64,000 nucleotides of DNA, from NCBI GenBank assembly GCA_021773835.1, contig JAJFJQ010000010.1, forward strand, positions 114,215-178,214. Reading direction: 5' to 3'. The position numbers were made by a program, and so were the translations under genes. How positions within the stretch are numbered: the first letter of the stretch is position 1; the number at the start of each line of letters is the position of its first letter. A model generated the notes under the pieces. It did no database searches and was not told the DNA's origin. It saw only the letters and a program-made list of their open reading frames with translations. This document shows, in pieces, positions 44,209 through 53,407 of this stretch. This DNA is from Gammaproteobacteria bacterium (GTDB lineage: Bacteria > Pseudomonadota > Gammaproteobacteria > Ga0077536).

Positions 44209-44349
44209 GCCAAAATCCTCGTGTCAGAAAACGTACGCGATCATTGGGAACTCTAGTGCTGCGGGATTATATGCACGAATGAGTTGTGCTTTTCGTTCTC
44301 CCGTGCCTCCCATTTTTCGAATTGTATCGGTTTATGGCAAAGTATCGGC

Positions 44350-45327
44350 ATGGACTCGATAGAAGCGCGCCCAGTATTTCCAAACGTCGAGATGAATCTC
44401 GTGCGCAAATCAGCGCCCGCGGTAGCGACGGTGATCTCAAATGAGTTGTGTATGGCCGGAAAGTCGGCAAGCTTCGTCAAGCATCTGGTACTCGATGTCA
44501 CGGGTACGCCATTCGAAAATCGTTTTATCGCGGGACAATCATTCGGGGTGATCGCGCCTGGCACTAACGCGAAAGGGAAGCCACACAAAGTTCGGCTGTA
44601 TTCGTTGGCTTGCCCGGGATGGGGAGAAGACGGTGACGGCAGGCAAATTTCTACCACCCCAAAGCGACTGATCGATGAAAACCGGCCTCAGAACAATAAT
44701 GATGACGCGGACGACCATCGCTTGTTCCTTGGGGTCTGTAGCAATTATCTCGGTGATCTTAAACCCGGCGATAAAGTGAATATCACCGGACCGAACGGGC
44801 AACGATTCCTGCTGCCGCTAGAACCGGAGCTTCACGACTACTTATTCCTCGCAACCGGAACGGGCATTGCACCCTTCCGCGGCATGCTGATGGAGCTTCT
44901 AGAGTCGCGGGCCGGCCCGTGCCGTTCACGCATCGACCTAGTAATGGGAGCGGCGTACTCCTCGGATCTGCTCTACCACGATTACTTCCTGGCACTCGAA
45001 AAGGAACATGAAAATTTTCACTATCACACGGCCATCAGTCGCGAACCCAGCGAGGAGAATAACAAGGGCTTATATGTCGATGGGTTGATCGAGCGGGACT
45101 TCGCCTATTTCGCTCCGGCCCTAGCAAATCCGCGAACACTGATGTACGTCTGCGGATTAGAAGGAATGCGCTACGGTATGGTGCGCTTGCTCGCCAGCCA
45201 CAAACTCGGCGCCGGTTACTTTCGTGCTGACGAAACAATCAGCAAGCGCGATTCCGCTCAATGGACCGCGAGTGACATCCGCAGACACGTGAAGGCCGGA
45301 GCGCGTAGCTTTCTCGAAGTGTATTAG
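44350..45327 (+). CDS. ferredoxin-NADP+ reductase-like flavoprotein
   Basis: A 325-residue plant-type ferredoxin-NADP reductase. The FAD domain has KVRLYSLACPG (RxYSxxx) and LGVCSNYLGDLKPGDKVNITGP; the NADP domain has ATGTGIAPFRGML (about residues 196-208) and MYVCGLEGMRYG, and it ends in EVY with the C-terminal Tyr typical of the family. It moves electrons between NADP(H) and a ferredoxin or flavodoxin. The upstream open frame to 44284 lacks a Shine-Dalgarno; ATG 44350 is preferred. No ferredoxin gene is adjacent. Confidence 0.88.
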   Translation: MDSIEARPVFPNVEMNLVRKSAPAVATVISNELCMAGKSASFVKHLVLDVTGTPFENRFIAGQSFGVIAPGTNAKGKPHKVRLYSLACPGWGEDGDGRQISTTPKRLIDENRPQNNNDDADDHRLFLGVCSNYLGDLKPGDKVNITGPNGQRFLLPLEPELHDYLFLATGTGIAPFRGMLMELLESRAGPCRSRIDLVMGAAYSSDLLYHDYFLALEKEHENFHYHTAISREPSEENNKGLYVDGLIERDFAYFAPALANPRTLMYVCGLEGMRYGMVRLLASHKLGAGYFRADETISKRDSAQWTASDIRRHVKAGARSFLEVY

Positions 45328-45386
45328 GCCATATGCGATCGCTCACCAAAACGTTAAGTTTCGATGCAGCGGTACGCGTTGACTAA

Positions 45387-46232
45387 TTAACTTTTTACTG
45401 CCCCCACTTGTTTGCTACCAGTAATGACGTCGTCCAACAGATCGATCAATACCTCCACGCTATCGAGCAACCGTGGGCTCGGCCGGCTAAAGTGTTCGTC
45501 GCCGTCTAATAGATGGATTGTCAAATCCGCCGGTACGGGATCTTGATCAGCGCGCATCGCCGTGAAGCCACAACAGGCTGCGATGATGACATCCGCTTCG
45601 GCCCGTCGCACATCACTCCAGGAAACCTCGTAAGAGGGGTCACCGGGCTGAGCCAGCACACTGTTGCAACCGAGTAAGCCAATCAAATCAGGCATCCAGT
45701 GTCCTGCGGCAAACGGCGGCATTAACCAGTCTAGAAACGCAACCCTTAATGGGTTCGATTGGGCGAAGCGTCCGTGTAACCGATCGAACGTGTTCTCCCA
45801 AGAATCGATCAACTTCACCGCCTCATTCTCACGTTTGATCGCCGCACCAACGTCTCGAAATCCATCTGGGATGTCGTTTAGGCCAAACGGCATTAAGTTA
45901 ACCAACAGCGGTCGACTTGGCAGGTTACAAACAGCATCTTCTACGTCACCGGACGGTACGGCACATACATCACAAAGCGACTGGCTAATCACAACATCAG
46001 GCGCTAGCTGCTCAAGACGCGCGATATCGAGATCGTATAAAGGGGCCCCAGTACCCTTAACCTCCGCATCAATGGTTGCGCTCGGTGCCGCAAGATCGAG
46101 GCGGGTGCTTGTAAGCGCGGGCAGGTGCGACCAGGTCGTGCCACAACTGTGGCTTACCCCGACGAGTTCGTCACCCGCACCGAGCGCAACGACGATATCG
46201 GTGGCACTAGGAAGTAGCGATGCAATCCGCAC
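45387..46232 (-). CDS. cobalamin-binding (BtuF-like) protein
   Basis: A 281-residue periplasmic-binding-protein-fold protein. It starts MRIASLLPSATDIVVALGAGDELVGVSHSC and contains LDIARLEQLAPDVVISQSLCDVCAVPSGDV (about residues 67-96). The SLLPSATEI opening followed by LAPDVVxSQ... is typical of cobalamin-binding BtuF-like proteins. It has no signal peptide, so it may be cytoplasmic or a B12-salvage relative. No BtuCD genes are adjacent. It converges with the FNR gene. Confidence 0.82.
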   Translation of the reverse strand: MRIASLLPSATDIVVALGAGDELVGVSHSCGTTWSHLPALTSTRLDLAAPSATIDAEVKGTGAPLYDLDIARLEQLAPDVVISQSLCDVCAVPSGDVEDAVCNLPSRPLLVNLMPFGLNDIPDGFRDVGAAIKRENEAVKLIDSWENTFDRLHGRFAQSNPLRVAFLDWLMPPFAAGHWMPDLIGLLGCNSVLAQPGDPSYEVSWSDVRRAEADVIIAACCGFTAMRADQDPVPADLTIHLLDGDEHFSRPSPRLLDSVEVLIDLLDDVITGSKQVGAVKS

Positions 46233-46319
46233 GATATTGCTCTAACAAAATATTAAACCGGACACCAAGGTACCCACGGTTCATATACAGCGCAACTCAA
46301 CAAATTCGACAGCCGCCGC

Positions 46320-47609
46320 TTATCCCCAGATATCCGCGGTTATGCTCTGGTACCAGCCCACAGCGTAGCTCGCTTCAGCACTGCGGAATGCAGTGTCTGC
46401 ATCCTTCGGACTGATCCCGCCCGCCCCCTCGACAGAGACGATCCCTTCAGCTCCGGCTCGGTACACCGCCGCCACCGATATACCGTAATCCGGTCCGACC
46501 AGGCTATAACAGGTGTTGCTGTAAGACGGTTCCGGCATCTCCAGGCCGGACAGGCTCGCTGCGATTGACGTCGCGCAAACCTTGCCCTGGCTGCTCGCGG
46601 CGAAGCCTGACTTTGGCATCGGGTTGGCGACCGCGGCATCACCGATGACATAGATGTCCTTATGCACGGCAGATTCAAAAGTACGCTGGTCCACCGCGCA
46701 CCAGCCACCATCGCCTGCAAGACCCGCGACTTGTGCAATCGCACCGGCCTTCTGAGGGGGGATCATATTGATCACATCGCCGGTCTGGGGATCGCCGAAG
46801 GTCGGGTGAACGGTCATTGACCGAACATCGACGGCCTCAATGGCCCCACCTTCGGATTCCGGGATCCATTCGATCATCCCTGGATAGAGCGCCTTCCAGC
46901 CCTGTTCGAACAAGGGCCGCTTCGAGAACGTGTCCTTCGCGTCATAAATCAGGATCTTCGACCTTGGCTTGGCCTGTTTGAGGTAGTGGGCAATCATACT
47001 GGCCCGTTCATACGGTCCCGGTGGACAACGGAATGGGTTGCGTGGCGCCGCAATGATGACCACCCCGCCGTTAGGCATCGCCTCGAGTTGTTTGCGTAGT
47101 TGCAGTGTTTGTGGCCCGGCTTTCCAAGCGTGAGGCATTTGCTCGCTAGCAGCCTCGTCATAACCGTCGATCGCCCCCCACTGAAAATCGATCCCCGGAG
47201 ACACCACCAGCTTGTCGTACGTTAAAGTGGACCCGGCGCTCAGCGCGACTGTCTTGGCCGCGGGGTCAATGGTGCTTGCACGGTCCTGGATCACCTCTAC
47301 GCCGTGCGCGTCCCTCAACGCATCATAGTGATGGGTGATGAAGTCGATGTCGTAGAGGCCACCCAATACGGCATTGCTAAACGGGCAGGTTACGAAACTT
47401 GATTCGCGCTCGACCAATGTGACTGTTATTGCCGGCGCGATCCGGCGCAGATACTTCGCGCAAGTAGCCCCCCCAAATCCACCACCGATGATCACGACCC
47501 GGCCGGCGGACTGCCCGCCACCGGCGACGATCGGCCACGCTGCCATTGACGAGACGGCACCGGCGCTGCCGATCAATTCGATGAAATGCCTGCGAGTGGA
47601 ATGTCTCAT
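46320..47609 (-). CDS. fccB: flavocytochrome c sulfide dehydrogenase, flavoprotein subunit (FccB)
   Basis: A 429-residue flavoprotein. The N-terminus is a Tat-type signal (STRRHFIELIGSAGA), so it is exported folded. It has GRVVIIGGGFGGATCAKYL (FAD, about residues 35-53), FVTCPFSNAVLGG (the Cys that carries covalent FAD in FccB), and two Cys in FRCPPGPYERA and SNTCYSLVGPDYG that form the redox disulfide. It oxidises sulfide to sulfur or polysulfide and passes electrons to FccA. It is encoded 19 nt downstream of the cytochrome gene on the same strand. Confidence 0.92.
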   Translation of the reverse strand: MRHSTRRHFIELIGSAGAVSSMAAWPIVAGGGQSAGRVVIIGGGFGGATCAKYLRRIAPAITVTLVERESSFVTCPFSNAVLGGLYDIDFITHHYDALRDAHGVEVIQDRASTIDPAAKTVALSAGSTLTYDKLVVSPGIDFQWGAIDGYDEAASEQMPHAWKAGPQTLQLRKQLEAMPNGGVVIIAAPRNPFRCPPGPYERASMIAHYLKQAKPRSKILIYDAKDTFSKRPLFEQGWKALYPGMIEWIPESEGGAIEAVDVRSMTVHPTFGDPQTGDVINMIPPQKAGAIAQVAGLAGDGGWCAVDQRTFESAVHKDIYVIGDAAVANPMPKSGFAASSQGKVCATSIAASLSGLEMPEPSYSNTCYSLVGPDYGISVAAVYRAGAEGIVSVEGAGGISPKDADTAFRSAEASYAVGWYQSITADIWG

Positions 47610-47628
47610 GACTGCACCGCCTCGTTGT

Positions 47629-47943
47629 TCATTTCTGTTTGCCGAGGTGGGTCGCGATGAGTTGAATTTCTTCGTCTGAGTATCCCTTCGCGTGCCGTCC
47701 CATTACGGTCGAGCGTCGCTTCCCGGAACGAAAATCCTCCAACATGACGCGGAGGTCCTCCGCCGTCTTCCCGGCAATCGCGGGGATCGCGCCGGGGCTT
47801 CGCCCTTCGGGCCCGTGACAACTGGCGCAGGATGCGCTGAGTATGGCGCCGCGGTTCAGCGCTTCGTCAGCGGTCGCGGGGTAAATCACTACGCCTGCCA
47901 GGGTAGCCGCTGTAATGATCAAGGTATGGATCGGTCTTTGCAT
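47629..47943 (-). CDS. fccA: cytochrome c subunit of sulfide dehydrogenase (FccA-like)
   Basis: A 104-residue c-type cytochrome with a signal peptide (LIITAATLAGVVIYPATADE), one haem-binding CASCH at about residues 38-42 and a Met ligand in TVMGRHAKGYSDEEI. It has a single haem. It is upstream of, and probably co-transcribed with, fccB, and accepts electrons from it in the periplasm. It is divergent from soxY, with a 182-nt shared region. Confidence 0.88.
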   Translation of the reverse strand: MQRPIHTLIITAATLAGVVIYPATADEALNRGAILSASCASCHGPEGRSPGAIPAIAGKTAEDLRVMLEDFRSGKRRSTVMGRHAKGYSDEEIQLIATHLGKQK

Positions 47944-48125
47944 CGTACGAACCCCTCATTGCGGCTGTCCGGATAGCCTCAACAACAGACTAGCAGAGTT
48001 TAGAAATTCCGCACGACTTGACCAATTACCGGTTGCGGTTCAGCAAATGTTCGGACAAATCGAAACTATGACAAAATATTCCTGGCCGCCGGCGTCCCTT
48101 AACGCTGCTCACCGGAGAGAAGACG

Positions 48126-48590
48126 ATGCGAATCCGCAGAACGATGATCCTTGAGACCGGCCTCGCGGTTCTAGCGCTCGTTGGTATGCCGGGGATGTTG
48201 CGCGCTGCTTCTTGGCCAAAAAAAGCTTTTGAATGGGCCGCGGCAAAGGATGCGCTCGTCAGCCTGTATGGCACCGATACTACATCGCCTTCCGATCGGA
48301 TCGAATTGTCGGCACCGCTTGTCGCGGAAAACGGCGCGATCGTACCGATATCGATCCAGACTACGCTAGAAGGTGTCCGCTCGATCAGCATCGTGGTCGA
48401 AAAGAACCCGCGTCCGCTGGCAGCAACGTTTGAATTTCTAGAAGGAACGATCCCCGCGATCGATTGCCGCATCAAAATGGCTGAAAGCTCCCCGGTTATG
48501 GTCGTCGTCCAAACGCCGGCTGGCCTGTTCAGCAGCGTTAAGAAGGTGACCGTCACGGTGGGCGGCTGCGGCCAAGCGCATTCCGGCTGA
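48126..48590 (+). CDS. soxY: SoxY sulfur carrier protein
   Basis: A 154-residue protein. The N-terminal signal RIRRTMILETGLAVLALVG has paired Arg (Tat-like), and the C-terminus is VKKVTVTVGGCGQAHSG. The GGCG swinging-arm Cys that carries thiosulfate or sulfide sulfur is present, but followed by QAHSG instead of ending at GGCGG. The middle (APLVAENGAIVPISIQT) matches SoxY. It acts in the periplasm with SoxZ, whose gene begins 16 nt later. Confidence 0.93.
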   Translation: MRIRRTMILETGLAVLALVGMPGMLRAASWPKKAFEWAAAKDALVSLYGTDTTSPSDRIELSAPLVAENGAIVPISIQTTLEGVRSISIVVEKNPRPLAATFEFLEGTIPAIDCRIKMAESSPVMVVVQTPAGLFSSVKKVTVTVGGCGQAHSG

Positions 48591-48606
48591 GATCACCGGC
48601 ACAACC

Positions 48607-48921
48607 ATGGGCAACACAATCAAAGTCAAAGCTAAACTCAAAGGCGACGTCGCCGACGTCAAGTGCCTGGTCGTCCATCCAATGGAAACTGGCGCCCGAC
48701 ATGATCCGGATTCCGGTGAGCTAGTGCCGCGACACCACATCACACAATTGTCGTTCGCACTCAACGGCAGATCTGTTCTGATCGCAAACTGCAGCACCGC
48801 GGTCTCGAAAAACCCTTACTTTAGATTCAGCTTTGCCGGCGCCGCCGCCGGCGATAGGCTCTCGGTCACGTGGGAAGACATCAAAGGAAAGTCTGATTCG
48901 ATCGAAACGATACTGGGGTGA
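48607..48921 (+). CDS. soxZ: SoxZ, partner of SoxY
   Basis: A 104-residue immunoglobulin-like protein. IKVKAKLKGDVADVKCLVVHPMETG is followed by HHITQLSFALNGRSVLIANCSTAVSKNPYFRFSF and LSVTWEDIKGKS. These are the conserved SoxZ blocks. It forms the SoxYZ heterodimer carrying sulfur intermediates in the periplasm. It is without a signal peptide, as usual, because it is exported with SoxY. The transporter gene starts 3 nt after the stop. Confidence 0.93.
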   Translation: MGNTIKVKAKLKGDVADVKCLVVHPMETGARHDPDSGELVPRHHITQLSFALNGRSVLIANCSTAVSKNPYFRFSFAGAAAGDRLSVTWEDIKGKSDSIETILG

Positions 48922-48924
48922 CGA

Positions 48925-50073
48925 ATGGAGTGGTCCGCCGTTTACAAAGTCGCAACACTCGCGTTTATGATCGGCGCGCTGTTCGGCGCGGTCGCGAATA
49001 AAACGAATTTCTGCGCAATGGGCGCCGTTGCCGATTGGGTTAATTTCGGCGACAAGAACCGCCTTCGCGCGTGGTTTCTCGCACTCGGCATCGCGATCCT
49101 TATGAGCCAGGGACTACAGGTCTTTGGTCTGGTGAATCTAGCCGAAACGCGTTATCTAAGCACCGACTTCCGCTGGTTGGGCTATCTGCTCGGGGGCGGA
49201 CTTTTCGGGATCGGCATGACGCTGGCTTCGGGCTGTGGCCAGCGGACGCTGGTTCGCGCCGGCGGCGGAAATCTCAAGTCGCTCGTGGTCATCGTGTTTC
49301 TCGGGTTAACGGCCTACATGACAATGCGCGGCGTGTTGGCGATCGTGCGGGTCGAACTGATCCAACAGGCAGATATCGACCTGCGCGGGGCAGGCATCGT
49401 CGATCAGGGTATTGGCACTTTGATCGCCGCCGCCGCAGGCCTCGAAAGCGTAACCTTGGTCAATCGGATAGTCGCGGCGCTAATTGGCGGCGGACTGATC
49501 ACCTACGCGTTCTGGAGTGCAACCTTCCGGCGAAGCTTCAATGATGTACTCGCCGGCGTAATCATCGGCTTGATCATTCCCGCAGGCTGGTACGTGACCG
49601 GGATGATCGGGTTCGACGACTTCGAGCCGGTTCCTCTGGAATCTTGGTCGTTTGTCGCGCCGACGGCCGAGGCACTCCAGTATTTAATGACCTTCACTGG
49701 GTCCACCATTAGCTTCGGGGTCGCCGCTGTGGGTGGTGTTGTGTTCGGATCATTTATCTATTCGGTCTGCGCGCGAAAGTTTCGCATCGAGGCCTTTATC
49801 GAGCCTAATGACATGGTGCGCCACATCGTCGGCGGGGTGATGATGGGATTCGGCGGGGTGTTGGCCATGGGTTGCACCATCGGACAAGGCATCACCGGCA
49901 TGTCGACACTCGCACTAGGCTCTCTAATGGCAATGGTAGCCATCATATTTGGCAGCGCGCTGACGATGAAGGTCCAGTATTATTTGCTCGACGAGTTGGG
50001 CATTGTCGCGGCCCTGAGACATGCCCTCGCCGATATGAACCTAGCCCCGCGACGCACCGACCAACGGCCCTAA
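48925..50073 (+). CDS. YeeE/YedE-family sulfur-compound transporter (TsuA-like)
   Basis: A 382-residue polytopic membrane protein. Conserved motifs are KTNFCAMGAVADW (about residues 25-37), ASGCGQRTLVRAGGGNLKSL (about 101-120) and AMGCTIGQGITGMS (about 310-323). The Cys of the FCAMG, SGCGQ and GCTIGQG motifs line the thiosulfate/sulfur pathway of YeeE/TsuA. Encoded 3 nt after soxZ, it may move thiosulfate or released sulfur between periplasm and cytoplasm. Length is normal for the double-domain form. Confidence 0.9.
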   Translation: MEWSAVYKVATLAFMIGALFGAVANKTNFCAMGAVADWVNFGDKNRLRAWFLALGIAILMSQGLQVFGLVNLAETRYLSTDFRWLGYLLGGGLFGIGMTLASGCGQRTLVRAGGGNLKSLVVIVFLGLTAYMTMRGVLAIVRVELIQQADIDLRGAGIVDQGIGTLIAAAAGLESVTLVNRIVAALIGGGLITYAFWSATFRRSFNDVLAGVIIGLIIPAGWYVTGMIGFDDFEPVPLESWSFVAPTAEALQYLMTFTGSTISFGVAAVGGVVFGSFIYSVCARKFRIEAFIEPNDMVRHIVGGVMMGFGGVLAMGCTIGQGITGMSTLALGSLMAMVAIIFGSALTMKVQYYLLDELGIVAALRHALADMNLAPRRTDQRP

Positions 50074-50125
50074 CGTTGATAAACGGAACCGGGCCAATGA
50101 TATGTTTAGCCGCCTGAGACCGTAA

Positions 50126-50686
50126 TTACCCGTCGCTTTTCTCCGCAGATTCAATAAATCCACTCCAGACCGGGACAGTACGCAGCTCATAACCTTCGTT
50201 TAAATCCCAGATCGAAACTAGATCCTGCATTGCCGAGCTTCGGTCATCTCCGGCCTTAAGGACACGCCACAGATAGGTGAATGCAGACGCTCGCGCATTC
50301 AGATAGCAATGGACAAGCACACGTTTGCCTTTCGCCTTTTCCATCACCGATAGAAATGTTTCCAGATCGGACAACGGCGGATCGTCCCAATTAACTGGAA
50401 TGTGCACATAATCGATTCCGAGCTGCCGAATCAGATCGCCTTCGTCCGCATAGGCACCAGGCTCGGTCACAGGCGCCAAATTGATAACGAGTTCAATATC
50501 GGCTTCCGCTAATGCTGGCAATTGGTCCATAGTCGGTTGGCCCGACGACGCTAAGTACGGACCGTACTCAAAGTAATTGACCAGTTCTAACAAACCGATC
50601 TCTTCATTCGCTGCGGTTTGAGAGCACCAGAGGGTGCCCACGAGTAAAAGTCTTGTTAGCTTGCTCACGTATCGAGGACTCTGCAT
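50126..50686 (-). CDS. exported protein-tyrosine-phosphatase-like protein
   Basis: A 186-residue protein with a signal peptide (MQSPRYVSKLTRLLLVGTLWCSQTAANEE). It has the LASSGQPTMDQLPALAEADIELVINL start and VLVHCYLNARASAFTYLWRV. The HCxxxxRAS loop is the P-loop-like motif of the DUF442/PTP-like group; it has a CX4R spacing instead of the CX5R of classical phosphatases. This spacing is common in the subfamily. The periplasmic substrate is unknown. Frame extends to a TTG at 50722; ATG 50686 starts the signal peptide. Confidence 0.75.
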   Translation of the reverse strand: MQSPRYVSKLTRLLLVGTLWCSQTAANEEIGLLELVNYFEYGPYLASSGQPTMDQLPALAEADIELVINLAPVTEPGAYADEGDLIRQLGIDYVHIPVNWDDPPLSDLETFLSVMEKAKGKRVLVHCYLNARASAFTYLWRVLKAGDDRSSAMQDLVSIWDLNEGYELRTVPVWSGFIESAEKSDG

Positions 50687-50740
50687 ATATTTCGGCCGCC
50701 TAAAGTAACACAACGACCGCAAGTGGCTATCGGTAGCCCA

Positions 50741-52588
50741 CTAGACCGGCGCCGGAAAATAGATCCATGGCAAGACCCAACTCAATACTGCCCACATGAG
50801 CAACGTTAGCGGAATGCCGACCCGGGCAAAGTCACCAAACCTGTATCCACCTGCGTTCATCACGAGTAGATTCGTCTTATACGCCATCGGCGTGGCAAAA
50901 CTCATATTCGCGCCAAACATCACGGCGAGTACAAACGCCTCCGGTGGTAGTTGTAGCTGATGCGCGATAGTTATCGCGATCGGAGTGCCGATGACCGCTG
51001 CTGCGTTGTTCGACAACACATTCGTCATTGCCGCCATCAACAACAACAGACCACTGACCATCACAGGCGGCGATGCGCCCTCGAATAAGTAAAGGAAGCC
51101 GTAGGCAACCACCTCCGCCCCGCCGGTAACGGATAATGCCTGACCAAGCGCAAGACTCACGACGACGATTAAAATCACCGGGATGCTCAAAGCCTGCGGA
51201 ATATCACGCCAGCTCAAGCACGAAGTGAGCAGCATCGCGAGCACGCCCATTACCGCGCTAACGGCAATCGGCAGTAATCCGATCGCCGTCAACGTTACCA
51301 CCCCTAACATGATCGAGATCGCAAGACGCGCTCGTCGATCAAACGGCAGATCTATCGTCGCATCAAGAACAAGCAATTCACCGTCGCGCTTGAGCTCGCC
51401 GATTTTGTCACGCGCACCTTGTACAAGCAGCACATCGCCACGCTCAAGTACGACTTCTCCGATGCCGCGAGGCATCGCGTCGATAGCGCGTCCGGCGCGA
51501 TGAATGGCAAGCGTCACGAGGTCATAGCGATCGGCGAAGCGGATGCTTTTCATCGTTCCGCCGACCAGCGGCGATCCTTCAGCAATAACGACCTCCGCAA
51601 TTTGTTGATCTTCAGCGGCGATCGGGTTGTCATCACCAACCGGCTTCCCGCTGATGTATAGTTTTGCCTCCAGTACCGTTTCAAACTCTTTCAGGCGCGA
51701 TGGTGAGTCAGTTATGGACAAACGATCACCCGCCTGCAGCACGGCATCGGGTAGCGGCACGGTAAACGCATATTCTGTTTTACGGATCCGCTTGACGACC
51801 ATTTCGCCATCAGTCTTTTTTAGCACTTCGGATAAGGTCTTGCCGTCGGCATAGCTACCTGGGGGGATATTCAACTGCGCGGTAAACACACGTGGCGACA
51901 TATCGCTCATGAGAGGCATACGTTGCGGTAGTATGTACGGCGCCAGCAACCACAAATATACAATCCCAATACCGCCTGCGATCATTGCGGGCACGGCAAA
52001 ATCGAACATGCCGAAACGCGCTAAGCCAAGGTCGGCGGCGACGCTAACCACTAGTAGATTAGTCGATGTGCCGATGCTGGTACCCATACCGCCGAGTAAG
52101 GTTGCGAACCCCATGGGCATTAGCATGCCAGAGGTCGATGCTTTCGTGCGTTGCGCGACGCTGAGTAACACCGGGATCAACAAGACCACCACAGGCGTAT
52201 TGTTGACGAACGCACTTAGTATTGCGGCGGCGATCAATGTCGCCAGCAGCGATAGCTTTGGACTCATACTCCACGAGTGGGCCAATTTCCGACCGAGCGG
52301 TTCGAGTGCACCGGTGCGCACCAAACCGTGCCCAATGATCATTAACCCGCATACGGCTACAAGCGCCTCGTGCCCGAACCCCGAATAGAAGGCAACGATC
52401 GGTAGCGCGCGGCCATTAACTTCAAACGGGAACACAGCGAACCCTACCGAGATCACAACCAACACCAGAAGTGATGAGGTTTCCAGCGGAATGCGCTTAC
52501 GCGTGAACAAAACCAGCGCCACTACGGTAAGCGCTAACACAGCCCAAGTGTGCACACTGGCATTTGCAAGAGAGTCCGAAGCGGTCAT
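50741..52588 (-). CDS. SLC13-type anion transporter with two TrkA-C domains
   Basis: A 615-residue membrane protein of the divalent anion:Na+ symporter/ArsB superfamily. The first half has FVNNTPVVVLLIPVLLSVAQRTKAS and LLGGMGTSIGTSTNLLVVSVAA; then come two soluble TrkA-C domains (about 210-370) and a second membrane half with VLSNNAAAVIGTPIAI. The NTP/NNA hairpin motifs are diagnostic. Sulfate, dicarboxylate or another anion may be the substrate. Lying beside the sulfur module, sulfate export or import is possible but unproved. Confidence 0.88.
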   Translation of the reverse strand: MTASDSLANASVHTWAVLALTVVALVLFTRKRIPLETSSLLVLVVISVGFAVFPFEVNGRALPIVAFYSGFGHEALVAVCGLMIIGHGLVRTGALEPLGRKLAHSWSMSPKLSLLATLIAAAILSAFVNNTPVVVLLIPVLLSVAQRTKASTSGMLMPMGFATLLGGMGTSIGTSTNLLVVSVAADLGLARFGMFDFAVPAMIAGGIGIVYLWLLAPYILPQRMPLMSDMSPRVFTAQLNIPPGSYADGKTLSEVLKKTDGEMVVKRIRKTEYAFTVPLPDAVLQAGDRLSITDSPSRLKEFETVLEAKLYISGKPVGDDNPIAAEDQQIAEVVIAEGSPLVGGTMKSIRFADRYDLVTLAIHRAGRAIDAMPRGIGEVVLERGDVLLVQGARDKIGELKRDGELLVLDATIDLPFDRRARLAISIMLGVVTLTAIGLLPIAVSAVMGVLAMLLTSCLSWRDIPQALSIPVILIVVVSLALGQALSVTGGAEVVAYGFLYLFEGASPPVMVSGLLLLMAAMTNVLSNNAAAVIGTPIAITIAHQLQLPPEAFVLAVMFGANMSFATPMAYKTNLLVMNAGGYRFGDFARVGIPLTLLMWAVLSWVLPWIYFPAPV

Positions 52589-52840
52589 CGCACTATTTTC
52601 TGATGGACGTCGTGATACGGGGGTAAGGTGATAGTGTACTTAAATTGGGACTTCGGCGAGTTAGATTCGCCGTATCGTGGCGCAAAGCGGACGCCGATAA
52701 AATGACATGGGCGGTCCATAATCTACCGCGCAGCGGTGCCCCTCATTTCATAATTGTCGTTGGTCGGCCCGATGCGTGTGGCTTATAGTACATTTCGACC
52801 ACTAGGTTCACGCCAACCATCAAAACTAAGGAGCCCCATT

Positions 52841-53323
52841 ATGGCTACGCCCGCAGTTGAAATGACCGGCAAGACTGGAAACCTCACACCAGCCGAGAAC
52901 AAAGACCGTTACCGTAAGCTTTACATCGACGACCTCTGGAACGGCGGCAATCTAGACATCCTGCCTGAAATCATTCACAAGGACACCTATTATCACCCGC
53001 CGAGTTTTCAGGACCCGACAAGGTACGACGATATGGCTGGGATCATCCAGGGATTTCACAACGCATTTCCTAACGGATCGTTTTCGTTCGTCATCGATGA
53101 AATGATCGCTGAAGACGATCTCGTGTTTGTGCAACTGTCGTTTGAAGGGAAACAGCACGACGAGTTTTGCGGTGTGCCGTCGTCCGGTAAGACCCTAAAG
53201 TTCACCGTCGCGGGCTGGTACCGCTTTAAGGAAGGTCGGATCATTGAGTGCCGCAAGTATAACGTGGGTGACAATCACGATTTCATCTCTGCAATGGGAA
53301 TACGCGAGCAACTCGGCAACTGA
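52841..53323 (+). CDS. SnoaL-like/ester cyclase family protein
   Basis: A 160-residue NTF2-fold protein with RKLYIDDLWNGGNLDILPEIIHKDTYYH, a DDMAGIIQGFHNAFPNGSFSFVIDEMIAEDDLVFVQL core and GKTLKFTVAGWYRFKEGRI. This is the SnoaL/polyketide-cyclase-like pattern. The catalytic acid-base pair is not clear. ATG 52841 is chosen because AAGGAG lies 7 nt upstream; the frame extends to 52754 without support. It stands alone between convergent/divergent transporter and amidohydrolase genes. Confidence 0.78.
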   Translation: MATPAVEMTGKTGNLTPAENKDRYRKLYIDDLWNGGNLDILPEIIHKDTYYHPPSFQDPTRYDDMAGIIQGFHNAFPNGSFSFVIDEMIAEDDLVFVQLSFEGKQHDEFCGVPSSGKTLKFTVAGWYRFKEGRIIECRKYNVGDNHDFISAMGIREQLGN

Positions 53324-53407
53324 ACAGTACAAACGGAGTCAGTATCCTACAAAAGACAGAACAGACCTCTCAGACTTCTTTTCGTAGCAGCATAATAGTC
53401 GCTGGGT

